A DNA stretch of 64,000 nucleotides, taken from the NCBI GenBank assembly GCA_020052415.1, contig JAGVPB010000013.1, forward strand, positions 124,001 through 188,000. Direction: 5' to 3'. Positions within the stretch are counted from its first letter, which is position 1, and every line of letters starts with the position of its first letter. The DNA is from Bacteroidales bacterium. Its GTDB lineage: Bacteria; Bacteroidota; Bacteroidia; Bacteroidales; JAADJA01. The notes beneath the pieces were generated by a model. The model saw only the letters and a program-made list of their open reading frames with translations, ran no database searches and was not told the DNA's origin. Below are positions 27,438 through 36,825 of the stretch, piece after piece. Both the position numbers and the translations under genes were made by a program.

Positions 27438-29069
27438 TCAGGGTATCCACCAGATTTTAAAATCAGGTGATTCGCCCCCCTGGTTTGCTATAGCTTGAGA
27501 CCAGTTTTCAGTATTGTATTCCTTTTCCGATTCAGGATAGGGTAATCTGAAATGGTTTCCAGGATCACCCTCCCGTGGTGTTAAACCGGTTCTGCGGACA
27601 AGGGCATAAACATCCCATGGTTGCCTGAAAGAATCAATCATCCACTGAGTGTATATATACATCAGCTTTTCTTCGTCTGTTGTTGCATTCCATGATCCGA
27701 ACTTCATCAAAACGGAAGCGGCATTCAGCGATGATGGAATGGTGACATAATCAGGAAAAGCCATTCCCGACAAAGGAAGTTTTGAATTTTCAGCAACCTG
27801 GGCCCACCAATCCACTGATGAATTGATTCCGTTCATATACTCAATATCCGCTTGATCCTGATCAACACCCACTCCTATCCCCCTGAAATAGGCCTCTGCT
27901 CTCAGGAAATGAATTTCGGCACCGGTAATAATTATAATGGGCATATAATCTTCGTCCCTGATCAGGAAATAATTGAATGGTGAATAGTTGCAGTCACCCT
28001 TGATTTGAAAAGCAGCAGGATTATCGCGGTGACCCTGGTAAGGAATGCCGCCTGACGAAGGAGTGTTTACTTCCGGAATTTGCGGAAACGCCTTCCATTG
28101 ATTATCCTTGTTAGTCTCAAAGAAAATATAAGCCCTTGGATCGAAGATACCGCTGCCGTCAAGGCTGTCGTGGTATGAGAACTGATGCCAGATATTTGAT
28201 CCCATTCGGAGGTTGTTGTGTTCCCGGAAGGACCAGTTCACACTTTCATTTTTAAATCCCATTGCTGCAGGCCATAAGCAGGCGCTTTCAAGAACAGGGG
28301 TCAGAAAATCATACCCCAGAAATACAGGTCTGTTGTTCTCAATCAAATCTATTATAATCTCACCCGCAAGATCAGGTTCCTTTTCTGACATCCGCATGGC
28401 GTGCCTCATCCTGAGTGAATTGGCAAGCTTTCTCCATTTCGTCATATCACCGTTGAAAAGCTTGTCGAATTGGATAAATGTGGTAAAGGGTTCAACCACA
28501 ACTGCTGTATCATTAATATTCTCGTCAGCCCATTTGAGGTCGTTGAGCAGAGCAAGATAAATATCGCGCTGGTGGTCATACTTAGGCCGGAGCAATTCGA
28601 GATTCTGAAATCCGTATCCGGCTTTAGAAAACGGAATGTCGCCAAACAGATCTGTTACTTTAAATGTCTTTAAAGCAAGGACTATTTTCAGCATGGCCCG
28701 CATATTAACATATCCCGCCTCCTCACCATAGCCATTAAAGCGCTTTTCGAGCTCCCTTATTTCCGGCAAAGCTGTGTAGTAATTACTCCAGATTTCTTCC
28801 GTGCCGAGCATGTAATTGCTCCAGGCTTCTTTTGTCAGCGCAGCAAGTTGTGTTTGTTTGTACAGGATTTCATTGTTGATGTAAAACTGTTCGTTCCACC
28901 CCAGGGGAAGGGTACTGATAATATTATTAAACAGGCTTCCGTCACTGGCTGTAGTAAAACCTTGGGGATTCGTGTTGATTTCCTCGAAATCTTTCGTGCA
29001 GGAAGCAAGAATAATAATTAAAGGTATTACCAGGAAATATGTTTTAAAACTTAAATTGATATTCTTCAT
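27438..29069 (-). CDS. SusD/RagB-family outer-membrane glycan-binding lipoprotein
   Basis: This 543-residue lipoprotein has a signal peptide with lipobox LASC (C24), so it is anchored to the outer membrane. The SusD fold is shown by CTKDFEEINTNPQGF at the N-terminus, an alpha-helical TPR-like body (LALKTFKVTDLFGDIPFSKA, DKLFNGDMTKWRKLANSLRM) and FLRAEAYFRG near the end. SusD proteins cap the SusC barrel and bind glycans or peptides for import. It follows susC by 12 bases. A Shine-Dalgarno AAGGAGG (29083-29077) overlaps the susC stop and fixes this start. The ligand is unknown. Confidence 0.95.
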   Translation of the reverse strand: MKNINLSFKTYFLVIPLIIILASCTKDFEEINTNPQGFTTASDGSLFNNIISTLPLGWNEQFYINNEILYKQTQLAALTKEAWSNYMLGTEEIWSNYYTALPEIRELEKRFNGYGEEAGYVNMRAMLKIVLALKTFKVTDLFGDIPFSKAGYGFQNLELLRPKYDHQRDIYLALLNDLKWADENINDTAVVVEPFTTFIQFDKLFNGDMTKWRKLANSLRMRHAMRMSEKEPDLAGEIIIDLIENNRPVFLGYDFLTPVLESACLWPAAMGFKNESVNWSFREHNNLRMGSNIWHQFSYHDSLDGSGIFDPRAYIFFETNKDNQWKAFPQIPEVNTPSSGGIPYQGHRDNPAAFQIKGDCNYSPFNYFLIRDEDYMPIIIITGAEIHFLRAEAYFRGIGVGVDQDQADIEYMNGINSSVDWWAQVAENSKLPLSGMAFPDYVTIPSSLNAASVLMKFGSWNATTDEEKLMYIYTQWMIDSFRQPWDVYALVRRTGLTPREGDPGNHFRLPYPESEKEYNTENWSQAIANQGGESPDFKIWWIP

Positions 29070-29081
29070 ATTTCATCCTCC

Positions 29082-32000
29082 TTAAAATGATGCATTAATT
29101 CCAAAAACAAAAGACCTTGTTCCGGGATACGAAGCCCACTCGAAACCCTGGGCATTTCCCGCACCCATGATGCCCTCCGGATTAATCTTGTCGGGAAGTG
29201 TTGTATAAAAATAAAACAGGTCACGACCGGTAATATTTAGACTCAGGTTTTGAAACACCTTTGACTTATTAATCCACTTTTGCGGCAGTATAAATGATAA
29301 TGAAATCTCTCGCATTTTCACCCAGGTGTTTTCGATGATACCGGGTGTCGAAAGAAAATGTCCCCAGCCACCTGCATTGGGCAGATATTTATAATAATAA
29401 TGTACCACTGTAGTGTTAGGTGTTCCGTCTTCATGCACTCCTTCAAGAATCACTCCGATATTGCTCGTGTTGCCATCAGGATCAGTGTAGGGTAAGCCTC
29501 CGCCTTCCCTTTCAATCAATGTTTCAGGGCTTTGGCCTGTTTGCAAAGCAATGACATAAGAGCCGCAATAGATATCTCCGCCCCACTTAGTATCAACCAG
29601 AAAGCTAAGTCGAAGATTTTTATATTTAAAATCGGTTGACCAGCCCGCGATGAAATCCGGTGAGGCATTACCGACAGGCACGCGGTTGTCAGTCACCAGG
29701 TATTTGGTTCCGGCATCATTTACTATTCGGTTACCATTGGCATCATAAACATAATCATACCCGTAAATAGTGCCATATTCATCTCCTTCGTGCAGGGCCA
29801 TTGCCGGTCCGTTCAAACCCCAGATATCAGCCAAAGGGAAGACATCGGCATAATTTCCCAGACTTATTACTTTATTCCGGTTACGCGCAAAATTGATCCC
29901 GGAGGTAATTAAGAAGTTTTTTTTCTGCAAAGGAACTGTATTCAGCTTGATTTCAAATCCCTGGTTGGTAAGTTCACCTTCGTTGATCGTAATGGTTGGC
30001 GCTCCTGAAGAAACCGGGACGGGAAGATCGGATAGGATTTGGTCAAAGGAATAATTGTAATAGTATGTAAAATAAAAGTCTATCCGGTTTTCGAAGAATC
30101 CCATATTGATACCTCCTTCATACGCATTCACTCCTTGCGGTTTCAGTAAGAAGGGTGGTATTGTACCTGGTAATCCCGATGTTTGTTCTCCACCGAACAA
30201 TCCAGTAGTATAATAAAAGTCTTTCACATAGGGATCGGTATCGGTCGCGGTTAAGGCTGCCCCGCCCCTCAGTTTCAAAAAGTTGAACCATGGGAGTCTC
30301 TCGCTGAAGCGAAAAGCCTCGGAGGCAATAAAACTCAGGGAGGCTGATGGATAAAAATAGGAGTTTTCGCCTGGAGGCAAAGTTGAAGACCAGTCGTTCC
30401 TGCCGGTCAGCTCGATGAAAAGGTATTTGTTATAAGAAATATTGAAAAACGAATAAACCGAATTGATCCGCTCCCGCCAAAACGATTCCTGAGGCACCAC
30501 TGAGCTTGCAGAATTTCCTGCCGACTGCAAGACGGTATTTCCGTTTTCGTCTGTATAATATGAGTTTTCCGTAAGGTTGAAAAAAGTGTACATGTTGGGA
30601 TAATACCACGTGCCTGAGTGCCCGCTGATCCCATAAATATTATGATTCCACCGGCTTGTGCCTGCAGCGAACATTAAATCGAATTTTGATCTGAGAAAAC
30701 TTTCTTTCGTGGCCATCAGCATCAGATCGAAATTATCGCCGACATTTCTAAACAGACTATTTGAATAATAACCGTTTTCGAGTCCGATCACATCGGTAGG
30801 TTCACGTTTTGTTTCATACTGATCAATTGTGTAATCCCTGCCTGCCTTTCCCATAATGTTTAACCAGGAGGTCACATCGTATGTAAGCGTCAGGATTCCA
30901 AGATATTTATCACGGATCAGGGTTGTATTGTTCTTATAGTAATTCCACCAGAGAAACTTATCCACATAATTATAGGGGTAATTATCCATCGGATTTCGTG
31001 ATCCATCGGGAAGCTCATAATATTCTTTATCCTCTCCCTGGTAGCTTGTCGGCCACGAATACAATAATCCTTTGTTGAATGAATTCGCATCTTCGCCTAT
31101 TATCGGGCTGTTCAGCCTGTGGAAATTGACATAGGAAAATACCAGGTCGGCTTTGACTTTATCCGAAACCTTCAGATTCACTCCCGTGTTGATTGTCGTC
31201 CTGTTGAAATCACTGTTGTCGATGATCGGGCTATGATCCTGTCGGGTCAGGGAAACCCTCATGGTTCCTCTTTCTCCTCCTCCGGAAGCAGATATATTGT
31301 GAGTTACGGTATAGCCATCGTGGTAAGGGATCTGCTGATAATCGGGATAGGGTGAATAGGCTCGCATAGTGCCGTCCCACCATTTCACCATTTGTCCCCC
31401 CATTTCAGGTCCCCACGACACACCTCCGCCGTAATAACCGAATTCGCCGATAGAAGAGGATGTTGCTCCTGTTGTATCTATGATGAGGTTCTGAGTCTCA
31501 TAGATCCCGGGGTAGCCCAGAACTGTATCGCCGTTCAGGGTATCGAGCGGAAACGTCGGGGGTGTAAATGAAATGGGGCCACCGGCACCATAAACATCCT
31601 GCACTTCCCTGAACCTGTAAGGAGTCGTGATCTTGTATTCCAGATTGTAATTGACTCCGATCCCATTTTGTCGGGTGCCTCTCTTGCTGGTAAGGTAAAC
31701 TACCCCGTTGGCGCCGCGTGAGCCATACAGAGCCGTAGCTTTCCCTCCGTATAGCACAGTCATGTTCTCCATGTCATACATGTTCAGGTCATTGATTGCA
31801 CTACCCCAGTCAACACCTCTTCCGACATCTGTTAAACCGGGAATATTTTCCATCGGAATTCCATCCACAACAAACAGAGGCTGATTATTTGCAGAAATAT
31901 TATTATTTCCACGGATAATGATTCGCGTAGATCCGCCTTCCACACCATCGGCCTGTGAAATCTGAACTCCGGGAGCTCTGCCAGAAATAGCGCTCACAAG

Positions 32001-32414
32001 GTTTTGGGCTCCTGACCTCGTAATTGCTTCTACATCGATCTTTTCGGCTGTATAGCCAATCTCCCTCTCCTGCCGCTTAATACCGAGCGCCGTTACGACG
32101 ACCCCCTCAATTTCTTTGGTGCTGACCAACATCCGCACATTAATCATCTTTTTTTCACCAGCTGTTATTTCCTGCTGATCGTACCCGACAAAACTGAAAA
32201 CAAGTACCGATCCCGCATTCACTCCCGCCAGCTTATAAAAGCCATCAATGTCAGTTACAGTTCCAGTGGTCGTGCCTTTCACATAAACTGAAACTCCCGG
32301 CAGCGATTTTTCGTCCTCAGCTGAAGTCACTGTTCCCGTGACGGTTCTTTCCTGCGAAAAAATCCACTGGGAAAAGAAAAGAATGAATAAAAACACGTGT
32401 AAAACTCTTTTCAT
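29082..32414 (-). CDS. SusC/RagA-family TonB-dependent outer-membrane transporter
   Basis: This 1110-residue protein has a signal peptide (MKRVLHVFLFILFFSQWIFS), a carboxypeptidase-D-regulatory-like domain (about 22-110: VTGTVTSAEDEKSLPGVSVY), a plug domain with the SusC/RagA signature (NISANNQPLFVVDGIPMEN) and a 22-strand barrel ending in an aromatic residue (RSFVFGINASF). It imports oligosaccharides or peptides with SusD, powered by TonB-ExbBD. No anti-sigma interaction (STN) domain is present and no ECF sigma factor, SusR or hybrid sensor lies nearby, so its regulator is elsewhere. The pair belongs with the PNGase F-like gene downstream. Confidence 0.96.
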   Translation of the reverse strand: MKRVLHVFLFILFFSQWIFSQERTVTGTVTSAEDEKSLPGVSVYVKGTTTGTVTDIDGFYKLAGVNAGSVLVFSFVGYDQQEITAGEKKMINVRMLVSTKEIEGVVVTALGIKRQEREIGYTAEKIDVEAITRSGAQNLVSAISGRAPGVQISQADGVEGGSTRIIIRGNNNISANNQPLFVVDGIPMENIPGLTDVGRGVDWGSAINDLNMYDMENMTVLYGGKATALYGSRGANGVVYLTSKRGTRQNGIGVNYNLEYKITTPYRFREVQDVYGAGGPISFTPPTFPLDTLNGDTVLGYPGIYETQNLIIDTTGATSSSIGEFGYYGGGVSWGPEMGGQMVKWWDGTMRAYSPYPDYQQIPYHDGYTVTHNISASGGGERGTMRVSLTRQDHSPIIDNSDFNRTTINTGVNLKVSDKVKADLVFSYVNFHRLNSPIIGEDANSFNKGLLYSWPTSYQGEDKEYYELPDGSRNPMDNYPYNYVDKFLWWNYYKNNTTLIRDKYLGILTLTYDVTSWLNIMGKAGRDYTIDQYETKREPTDVIGLENGYYSNSLFRNVGDNFDLMLMATKESFLRSKFDLMFAAGTSRWNHNIYGISGHSGTWYYPNMYTFFNLTENSYYTDENGNTVLQSAGNSASSVVPQESFWRERINSVYSFFNISYNKYLFIELTGRNDWSSTLPPGENSYFYPSASLSFIASEAFRFSERLPWFNFLKLRGGAALTATDTDPYVKDFYYTTGLFGGEQTSGLPGTIPPFLLKPQGVNAYEGGINMGFFENRIDFYFTYYYNYSFDQILSDLPVPVSSGAPTITINEGELTNQGFEIKLNTVPLQKKNFLITSGINFARNRNKVISLGNYADVFPLADIWGLNGPAMALHEGDEYGTIYGYDYVYDANGNRIVNDAGTKYLVTDNRVPVGNASPDFIAGWSTDFKYKNLRLSFLVDTKWGGDIYCGSYVIALQTGQSPETLIEREGGGLPYTDPDGNTSNIGVILEGVHEDGTPNTTVVHYYYKYLPNAGGWGHFLSTPGIIENTWVKMREISLSFILPQKWINKSKVFQNLSLNITGRDLFYFYTTLPDKINPEGIMGAGNAQGFEWASYPGTRSFVFGINASF

Positions 32415-32536
32415 ACCGTTGAAATAAATTGTCTTAATATCAAAACAAATAACCCGAAACCGAAATTCCTACGAAGTAAAAATAAAATAAATATGGAATT
32501 GTGAAACCGGAAATGATAAAAAGAAAAAACTTTTCA

Positions 32537-32606
32537 AAGTCGCAAGTCTTAAGTCTTAAGTCAAATGACTGAGGACCAAAGACTAAAGACTCAGTACTAA
32601 CGACTT
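32537..32606 (+). repeat. AAGTCTTAAGTC / AAAGACTAAAGACT word repeat
   Basis: Short words AAGTCTTAAGTCTTAAGTC and CCAAAGACTAAAGACTCAG alternate in this 70-base stretch between rnfA and susC. AAGTC and GACTT words can pair, so it may act as the rnf operon terminator, but there is no clean hairpin with a T-run. It looks like the other word-type intergenic repeats in the window. Confidence 0.45.
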
Positions 32607-32611
32607 ATTTC

Positions 32612-33187
32612 CTACTTCACCAGATTAGCAAATCCCATAAACGCCAGCGAAAGCAAACCTGCCGTTATCAGTGAAATCGGAAACCCTTTCATCCCTTTTG
32701 GAATGCCCGTCAGTTCAAGCTGTTCGCGAATCCCTGCCATCAGTATTAGAGCAAGGGTAAATCCTGCTGCTATTGAAGAAGCATACACCACACTTGTCAC
32801 AAGATTATAATCTTTTTGTACAGCCAGAATAGCAATCCCCAACACTGCACAATTTGTTGTAATAAGCGGAAGGTAAATACCCAGAGCCTGGTACAGGGAA
32901 GGCGCAGATTTTTTAAGAATAATCTCAACCACCTGTACAAGAAAAGCAATGACAAGTATGAATGTGATGGTTTGCATAAACTCGATATGCAACGGGTTCA
33001 GAACATAGAACTGAATGAGAAAAGTTACAAGGTTTGCCAATGCCATAACAAAAATCACTGCGGCGCCCATTCCCAAAGAGGTCTGAACCTTATTTGAAAC
33101 ACCCAGGAAAGGGCAAATACCCAGGAACTGGGCCAATACGACATTGTTGACTACAAGGGCGAGAATGATTATTTTAACGAGTTCCAT
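32612..33187 (-). CDS. rnfA: Rnf electron-transport complex subunit A
   Basis: RnfA is an integral membrane subunit of the ferredoxin:NAD+ oxidoreductase that pumps Na+ or H+. The 191-residue protein has six membrane helices and the family blocks VNNVVLAQFLGICPFLGVS and ITTNCAVLGIAILAVQ. The cysteines in these blocks (C25 and C108) are those proposed to hold the intramembrane iron-sulfur cluster shared with RnfE. It is the last gene of the operon, 37 bases after rnfE. Length is normal. Confidence 0.96.
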   Translation of the reverse strand: MELVKIIILALVVNNVVLAQFLGICPFLGVSNKVQTSLGMGAAVIFVMALANLVTFLIQFYVLNPLHIEFMQTITFILVIAFLVQVVEIILKKSAPSLYQALGIYLPLITTNCAVLGIAILAVQKDYNLVTSVVYASSIAAGFTLALILMAGIREQLELTGIPKGMKGFPISLITAGLLSLAFMGFANLVK

Positions 33188-33224
33188 TTTGTATTTTTAA
33201 AATTGTTGAACCTTCAGATTTTGA

Positions 33225-33821
33225 TTAAACATTATATCTTGCCTTGATCCTGTTCATTATTGCTATCAGGTATCCATAAGTCAGAAATGCACCCGGAGGA
33301 AGGATAAAAATAAGTATTGTCTTCGCTTCCTGCGACATCAGCCGGATATCGAAAATCGAACCATTGCCGAGAACTTCCCTTATGCTCCCCATCAGTGTGA
33401 TGGCAAGGGTAAAACCAAGACCCATTCCAAGCCCGTCAAGTATGGAATTATAAACCGTATTTTTCTGGGCAAAGGCTTCGGCTCTCCCGAGTATGATGCA
33501 GTTGACTACAATCAATGGTATAAAAATTCCCAGGGTCTTGTACAAATCGGGAGTATATGCTTTCATCACCAGGTCAACAATCGTGACAAACGTGGCTATA
33601 ACTACAATGAAAGCTGCTATTCTTACCTTGTCGGGAATGACATTTTTAAGTAACGCCACAAACAGGTTTGAGAAAACCAGCACGAAAGTGGTCGCCAGGC
33701 CCATTCCGATTCCGTTCATCGCTGCCGTGGTAACCGCAAGGGTAGGACAAGTGCCAAGCACCAGTACAAAGGTCGGATTTTCTTTAAAGAATCCTTTCGT
33801 AAAATGTTTTATGTTGCTCAT
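33225..33821 (-). CDS. rnfE: Rnf electron-transport complex subunit E
   Basis: RnfE is the membrane partner of RnfA. From the ATG at 33821 the protein has 198 residues and starts MSNIKHFTKGFFKENPTFVL. It carries LGTCPTLAVTTAAMNGIGMG and PLIVVNCIILGRAEAFAQKN, with the cluster-ligand cysteines. The frame is open for 40 more codons upstream, but these lie in another reading frame of rnfG. The 33821 start has AAAGGAGG six bases before it and overlaps the rnfG stop as ATGA, so it is clearly the real one. Confidence 0.96.
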   Translation of the reverse strand: MSNIKHFTKGFFKENPTFVLVLGTCPTLAVTTAAMNGIGMGLATTFVLVFSNLFVALLKNVIPDKVRIAAFIVVIATFVTIVDLVMKAYTPDLYKTLGIFIPLIVVNCIILGRAEAFAQKNTVYNSILDGLGMGLGFTLAITLMGSIREVLGNGSIFDIRLMSQEAKTILIFILPPGAFLTYGYLIAIMNRIKARYNV

Positions 33822-34447
33822 TGATTTCCTCCTTTTGATTGGCTGATTGTATCCGTTGGTAAAGAACCGGCTTTCACCGGTATTGAATCTTGTATGCAAT
33901 TGGCTATATAACCCTCCCAGGCCCGCTGAACGGCATCGCAAAACGCCCTGGAGCTGATGGTCGCCGCCGTGATGGCATCAACTGAGCCTCCGTCCTTTTT
34001 AACACGAAGTTTATCCACCGCCGGATTTTTGCCGGGAAACTGATCTTTAAATTTGGGTTCTTTCATCTTGGTTCCAAGCCCGGGAGTTTCTCTTTGATCA
34101 AGTACACTTATATTATGAATTGTTCCATCGGGTTTAAAACCAACCATGAGTGTGAACCGGCCACTAAAACCTTTATCGGTAAAAGTGTTGATCGCATAAC
34201 CAACCAGCTGATCCTGTTTGGTTGCAATATAATAACTAAGACCGGCAACAGATTTAACAGATGTTGTAGGGTCGTTATCAAATTCCGGCAACACTTCTGT
34301 TATTGCCTGAACCTCTTTTTGCTTCTGAGCAATTGCTATGGGTTCTTTGGTGAGATTATAAACGAATCCCAGCGCTGCCGACATCCCGATCGAAATGACC
34401 GTGAGTGACAATAACATATTTTTGAATGACGAATCTAATTTAGCCAT
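33818..34447 (-). CDS. rnfG: Rnf electron-transport complex subunit G (FMN-binding)
   Basis: RnfG carries a covalently bound FMN on the outer face of the membrane. The 209-residue protein has one N-terminal membrane helix (NMLLSLTVISIGMSAALGFV), then the FMN-binding domain with FSGRFTLMVGFKPDGTIHNI, ETPGLGTKM and DAITAATISSRA, the place of the flavinylated threonine (usual motif S/T-G-A-T). The glycine is replaced by alanine (TAAT). It overlaps rnfD by eight bases and rnfE by four, so translation is coupled. Confidence 0.94.
   Translation of the reverse strand: MAKLDSSFKNMLLSLTVISIGMSAALGFVYNLTKEPIAIAQKQKEVQAITEVLPEFDNDPTTSVKSVAGLSYYIATKQDQLVGYAINTFTDKGFSGRFTLMVGFKPDGTIHNISVLDQRETPGLGTKMKEPKFKDQFPGKNPAVDKLRVKKDGGSVDAITAATISSRAFCDAVQRAWEGYIANCIQDSIPVKAGSLPTDTISQSKGGNQ
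33827..33834 (-). promoter_or_regulatory. ribosome binding site of rnfE
   Basis: AAGGAGGA on the minus strand, five bases before the rnfE ATG (33821). It decides the start. Similar strong sites precede rnfG (GGGGAGG, 34463-34457) and susD, whereas most first genes in the window have none. Confidence 0.75.
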
Positions 34448-35438
34448 TTTTTACTACCTCCCCGAACCGTTTAGGTTTAAATCCTCTGTTGATCAGCGGC
34501 ACACAGGCATTCATGATAAGAATGGCAAAGGAAACTCCTTCGGGATAGGCGCCGAACACACGGATCAGGACGGTAAGAATGCCGCATCCGGTACCAAAAA
34601 TGATCATGCCTTTATAGGTCATTGGCGACGTCACCATATCTGTTGCCATAAAAATAGCGCCAAGCATCAGCCCTCCGGCCAGCAGATGAAATACCGGGTC
34701 AATATAGTGCTCCGGATCCGTCAGGTAAAGAATACCGCTAAACATAAAAACCGAAAGCATAAACGAAACAGGGATATGCCAGGTAATGATTTTTTTGTAA
34801 AGCATAAATAAACCGCCAATGATCAGTGCAAGGGCAGAAACTTCACCCAGGGAACCGCCGATATCTCCCATGAACATTTGCTGGTAAGCCGGAAGTTGTG
34901 AGGAAATCTGTGATACAGTTTCACCATTCGCAAGCCCTTCCTTTAATATCCCAAGAGTTGTGGGTCCGGTAACTGCATCTGTCAGAACCATCCGGTTTGT
35001 CACTGGCAAAGGCCAGGAAGTCATGTCAACCGGAAATGAAATCAGCATAAAGACCCTGCCGATCAATGCCGGATTAAACGGATTTTTACCAAGCCCGCCA
35101 AACGACATCTTTGCTATTGCTATTGCAACGATACACCCGATGAGGAGTTCCCAAACCGGAAGATTGCTGGGAACATTGAATGCCAATAAAATTCCTGTGA
35201 TCACAGCGGAACCGTCCTTAACCGAAGGTGCTTCTTTTAATAAATAACGCTGCACCAGATATTCAATCAATACACAGAAGATTACTGCACTCAAGGTAAT
35301 AATTATGCCACCCAGCCCGAAGTACCAGAAAGATACCAATGTGGCAGGTATCATTGCAATTACGACTCCCCACATGATCTTGCTTACCGATGTATCGTTA
35401 AATACATGTGGGGAACCTGAAACTGTTAATAAATTCAT
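34440..35438 (-). CDS. rnfD: Rnf electron-transport complex subunit D
   Basis: RnfD is the large membrane subunit that binds FMN covalently and is related to NqrB. From ATG 35438 it has 332 residues beginning MNLLTVSGSPHVFNDTSVSK and about nine membrane helices. The family pattern LTVSGSPH at the start and the block TDAVTGPTTLGILKEG (FMN threonine region, S/T-G-A-T-like VTGPTT) are present, as is the end GVSFAILIMNACVPLINRG. The frame is open 39 codons upstream, but that would overlap rnfC and lacks family similarity. Confidence 0.95.
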   Translation of the reverse strand: MNLLTVSGSPHVFNDTSVSKIMWGVVIAMIPATLVSFWYFGLGGIIITLSAVIFCVLIEYLVQRYLLKEAPSVKDGSAVITGILLAFNVPSNLPVWELLIGCIVAIAIAKMSFGGLGKNPFNPALIGRVFMLISFPVDMTSWPLPVTNRMVLTDAVTGPTTLGILKEGLANGETVSQISSQLPAYQQMFMGDIGGSLGEVSALALIIGGLFMLYKKIITWHIPVSFMLSVFMFSGILYLTDPEHYIDPVFHLLAGGLMLGAIFMATDMVTSPMTYKGMIIFGTGCGILTVLIRVFGAYPEGVSFAILIMNACVPLINRGFKPKRFGEVVKNG

Positions 35439-35449
35439 TAATTCTTCTT

Positions 35450-36781
35450 TTATTTGTTTCTTGTCCTGATTATCTGCAACACTTTTCCTTTCCCGAACCT
35501 TATATAATCCAAAAGAGGCCGCTTCGAAGGACAAGTATAGTGACACGAGCCGCATTCCATGCAGTCCACTATCTTTTCAGCCTCTGCTTTTTCGAAATTT
35601 TCGTTGATAACAAGTTTTTCAAGTAGCCAGGGTTCAAGTCCCATCGGACATACCGTTATACATTTCCCGCAACGGATACAATTTTTTAATTCCTGCCTGC
35701 CGGATTCTTCACGGTTCATGATTAAAATTCCGGAAGTTCCTTTTACAATAGGTACTTCTGGTGATACCAGTGCTTTTCCCATCATGGGTCCGCCACCGAT
35801 AATTTTACCGGTATCCTCTGGCAGGCCGCCTGAAGCTGCGATCAAGTCTGACACAGGAGTGCCGATCCTAACAAGAAAGTTTCCGGGATTTTTTACAGAC
35901 TTACCTGTTATAGTAACAACCCTTTCAAAAAGCGGTTTGTTTTTTTGAACGGCTTCATAGACGGCAAAGGACGTTCCGGCGTTATGGACAACAGCACCAA
36001 CCTCAATAGGCAATTTCCCCGACGGAACCTCTCTGTTCACCAAAGCCTTGATCAACTGTTTTTCAGCTCCCTGCGGATACTTGACTTTAAGTCCATGAAC
36101 CTGAATGCCATTAAAATTTTTAGCCAGTTCAGTGAGATGTGCGATCGCATCCGGTTTATTGTTTTCTATTCCGATCATTGCTTTTGAAACACCAAGGGCA
36201 ATCATCAGGATTTGTGTTCCGACAAGGATTTCCTCTCCCTTTTCAAGCATCAGCCTGTGATCGGAAGTAAGATAGGGTTCGCATTCGACGCCATTAATGA
36301 TCAGCAATTCTGCCTTTTTACCTTCCGGCACCATGAGCTTTACGTGTGAAGGAAATGTAGCGCCACCCAATCCGACAACACCCATTTCATTAATCCTTTT
36401 TATGATCTCTTTCTGCGAAAGGATAATGTCTTTGCTGATCCTATCGCTCCGGTCAATAGATTCGTCCCATACATCACCTTCCACTTCGATAATTACCGAT
36501 GGCTTTCTGTATCCGCTGGTTTCAATAACCTCATCTATTTTCTGAACTTTTCCTGAAACGGAAGAATGAATATTGGCTGAAATAAATGCTTCGCCCTTTG
36601 CAATAAGTTGTCCTGCTTTTACCTTGTCCCCTTTCGCAACCAGTACTTTTGCAGGAGCTCCCAAATGTTGTGAAAAAGGAATATACACGATTGCCGGGAC
36701 AGGCAGTACTTTAATGGCCTGTTTTTCAGTTATCTTATTTTCCGGAGGATGAACCCCTCCTGTTTTGAATGTTTTTAACAT
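35450..36781 (-). CDS. rnfC: Rnf electron-transport complex subunit C
   Basis: RnfC is the NADH-binding peripheral subunit. The 443-residue protein begins TFKTGGVHPPENKITE, the family's N-terminus. It has an NADH/FMN-binding Nqo1-like core (GVVGLGGATFPSHVKL, LIINGVECEPYLTSDHRLM) and two [4Fe-4S] motifs near the end, CIRCGKCITVCPMG and CMECGSCHYTCPSKRP. It is the shorter form without the long Ala-rich extension of enterobacteria. It lies 44 bases after rnfB and 11 before rnfD. Confidence 0.96.
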   Translation of the reverse strand: MLKTFKTGGVHPPENKITEKQAIKVLPVPAIVYIPFSQHLGAPAKVLVAKGDKVKAGQLIAKGEAFISANIHSSVSGKVQKIDEVIETSGYRKPSVIIEVEGDVWDESIDRSDRISKDIILSQKEIIKRINEMGVVGLGGATFPSHVKLMVPEGKKAELLIINGVECEPYLTSDHRLMLEKGEEILVGTQILMIALGVSKAMIGIENNKPDAIAHLTELAKNFNGIQVHGLKVKYPQGAEKQLIKALVNREVPSGKLPIEVGAVVHNAGTSFAVYEAVQKNKPLFERVVTITGKSVKNPGNFLVRIGTPVSDLIAASGGLPEDTGKIIGGGPMMGKALVSPEVPIVKGTSGILIMNREESGRQELKNCIRCGKCITVCPMGLEPWLLEKLVINENFEKAEAEKIVDCMECGSCHYTCPSKRPLLDYIRFGKGKVLQIIRTRNK

Positions 36782-36825
36782 CCCTGTGTGATTTTCAAAT
36801 TAAATTATTGATGTTTTTACAATGA

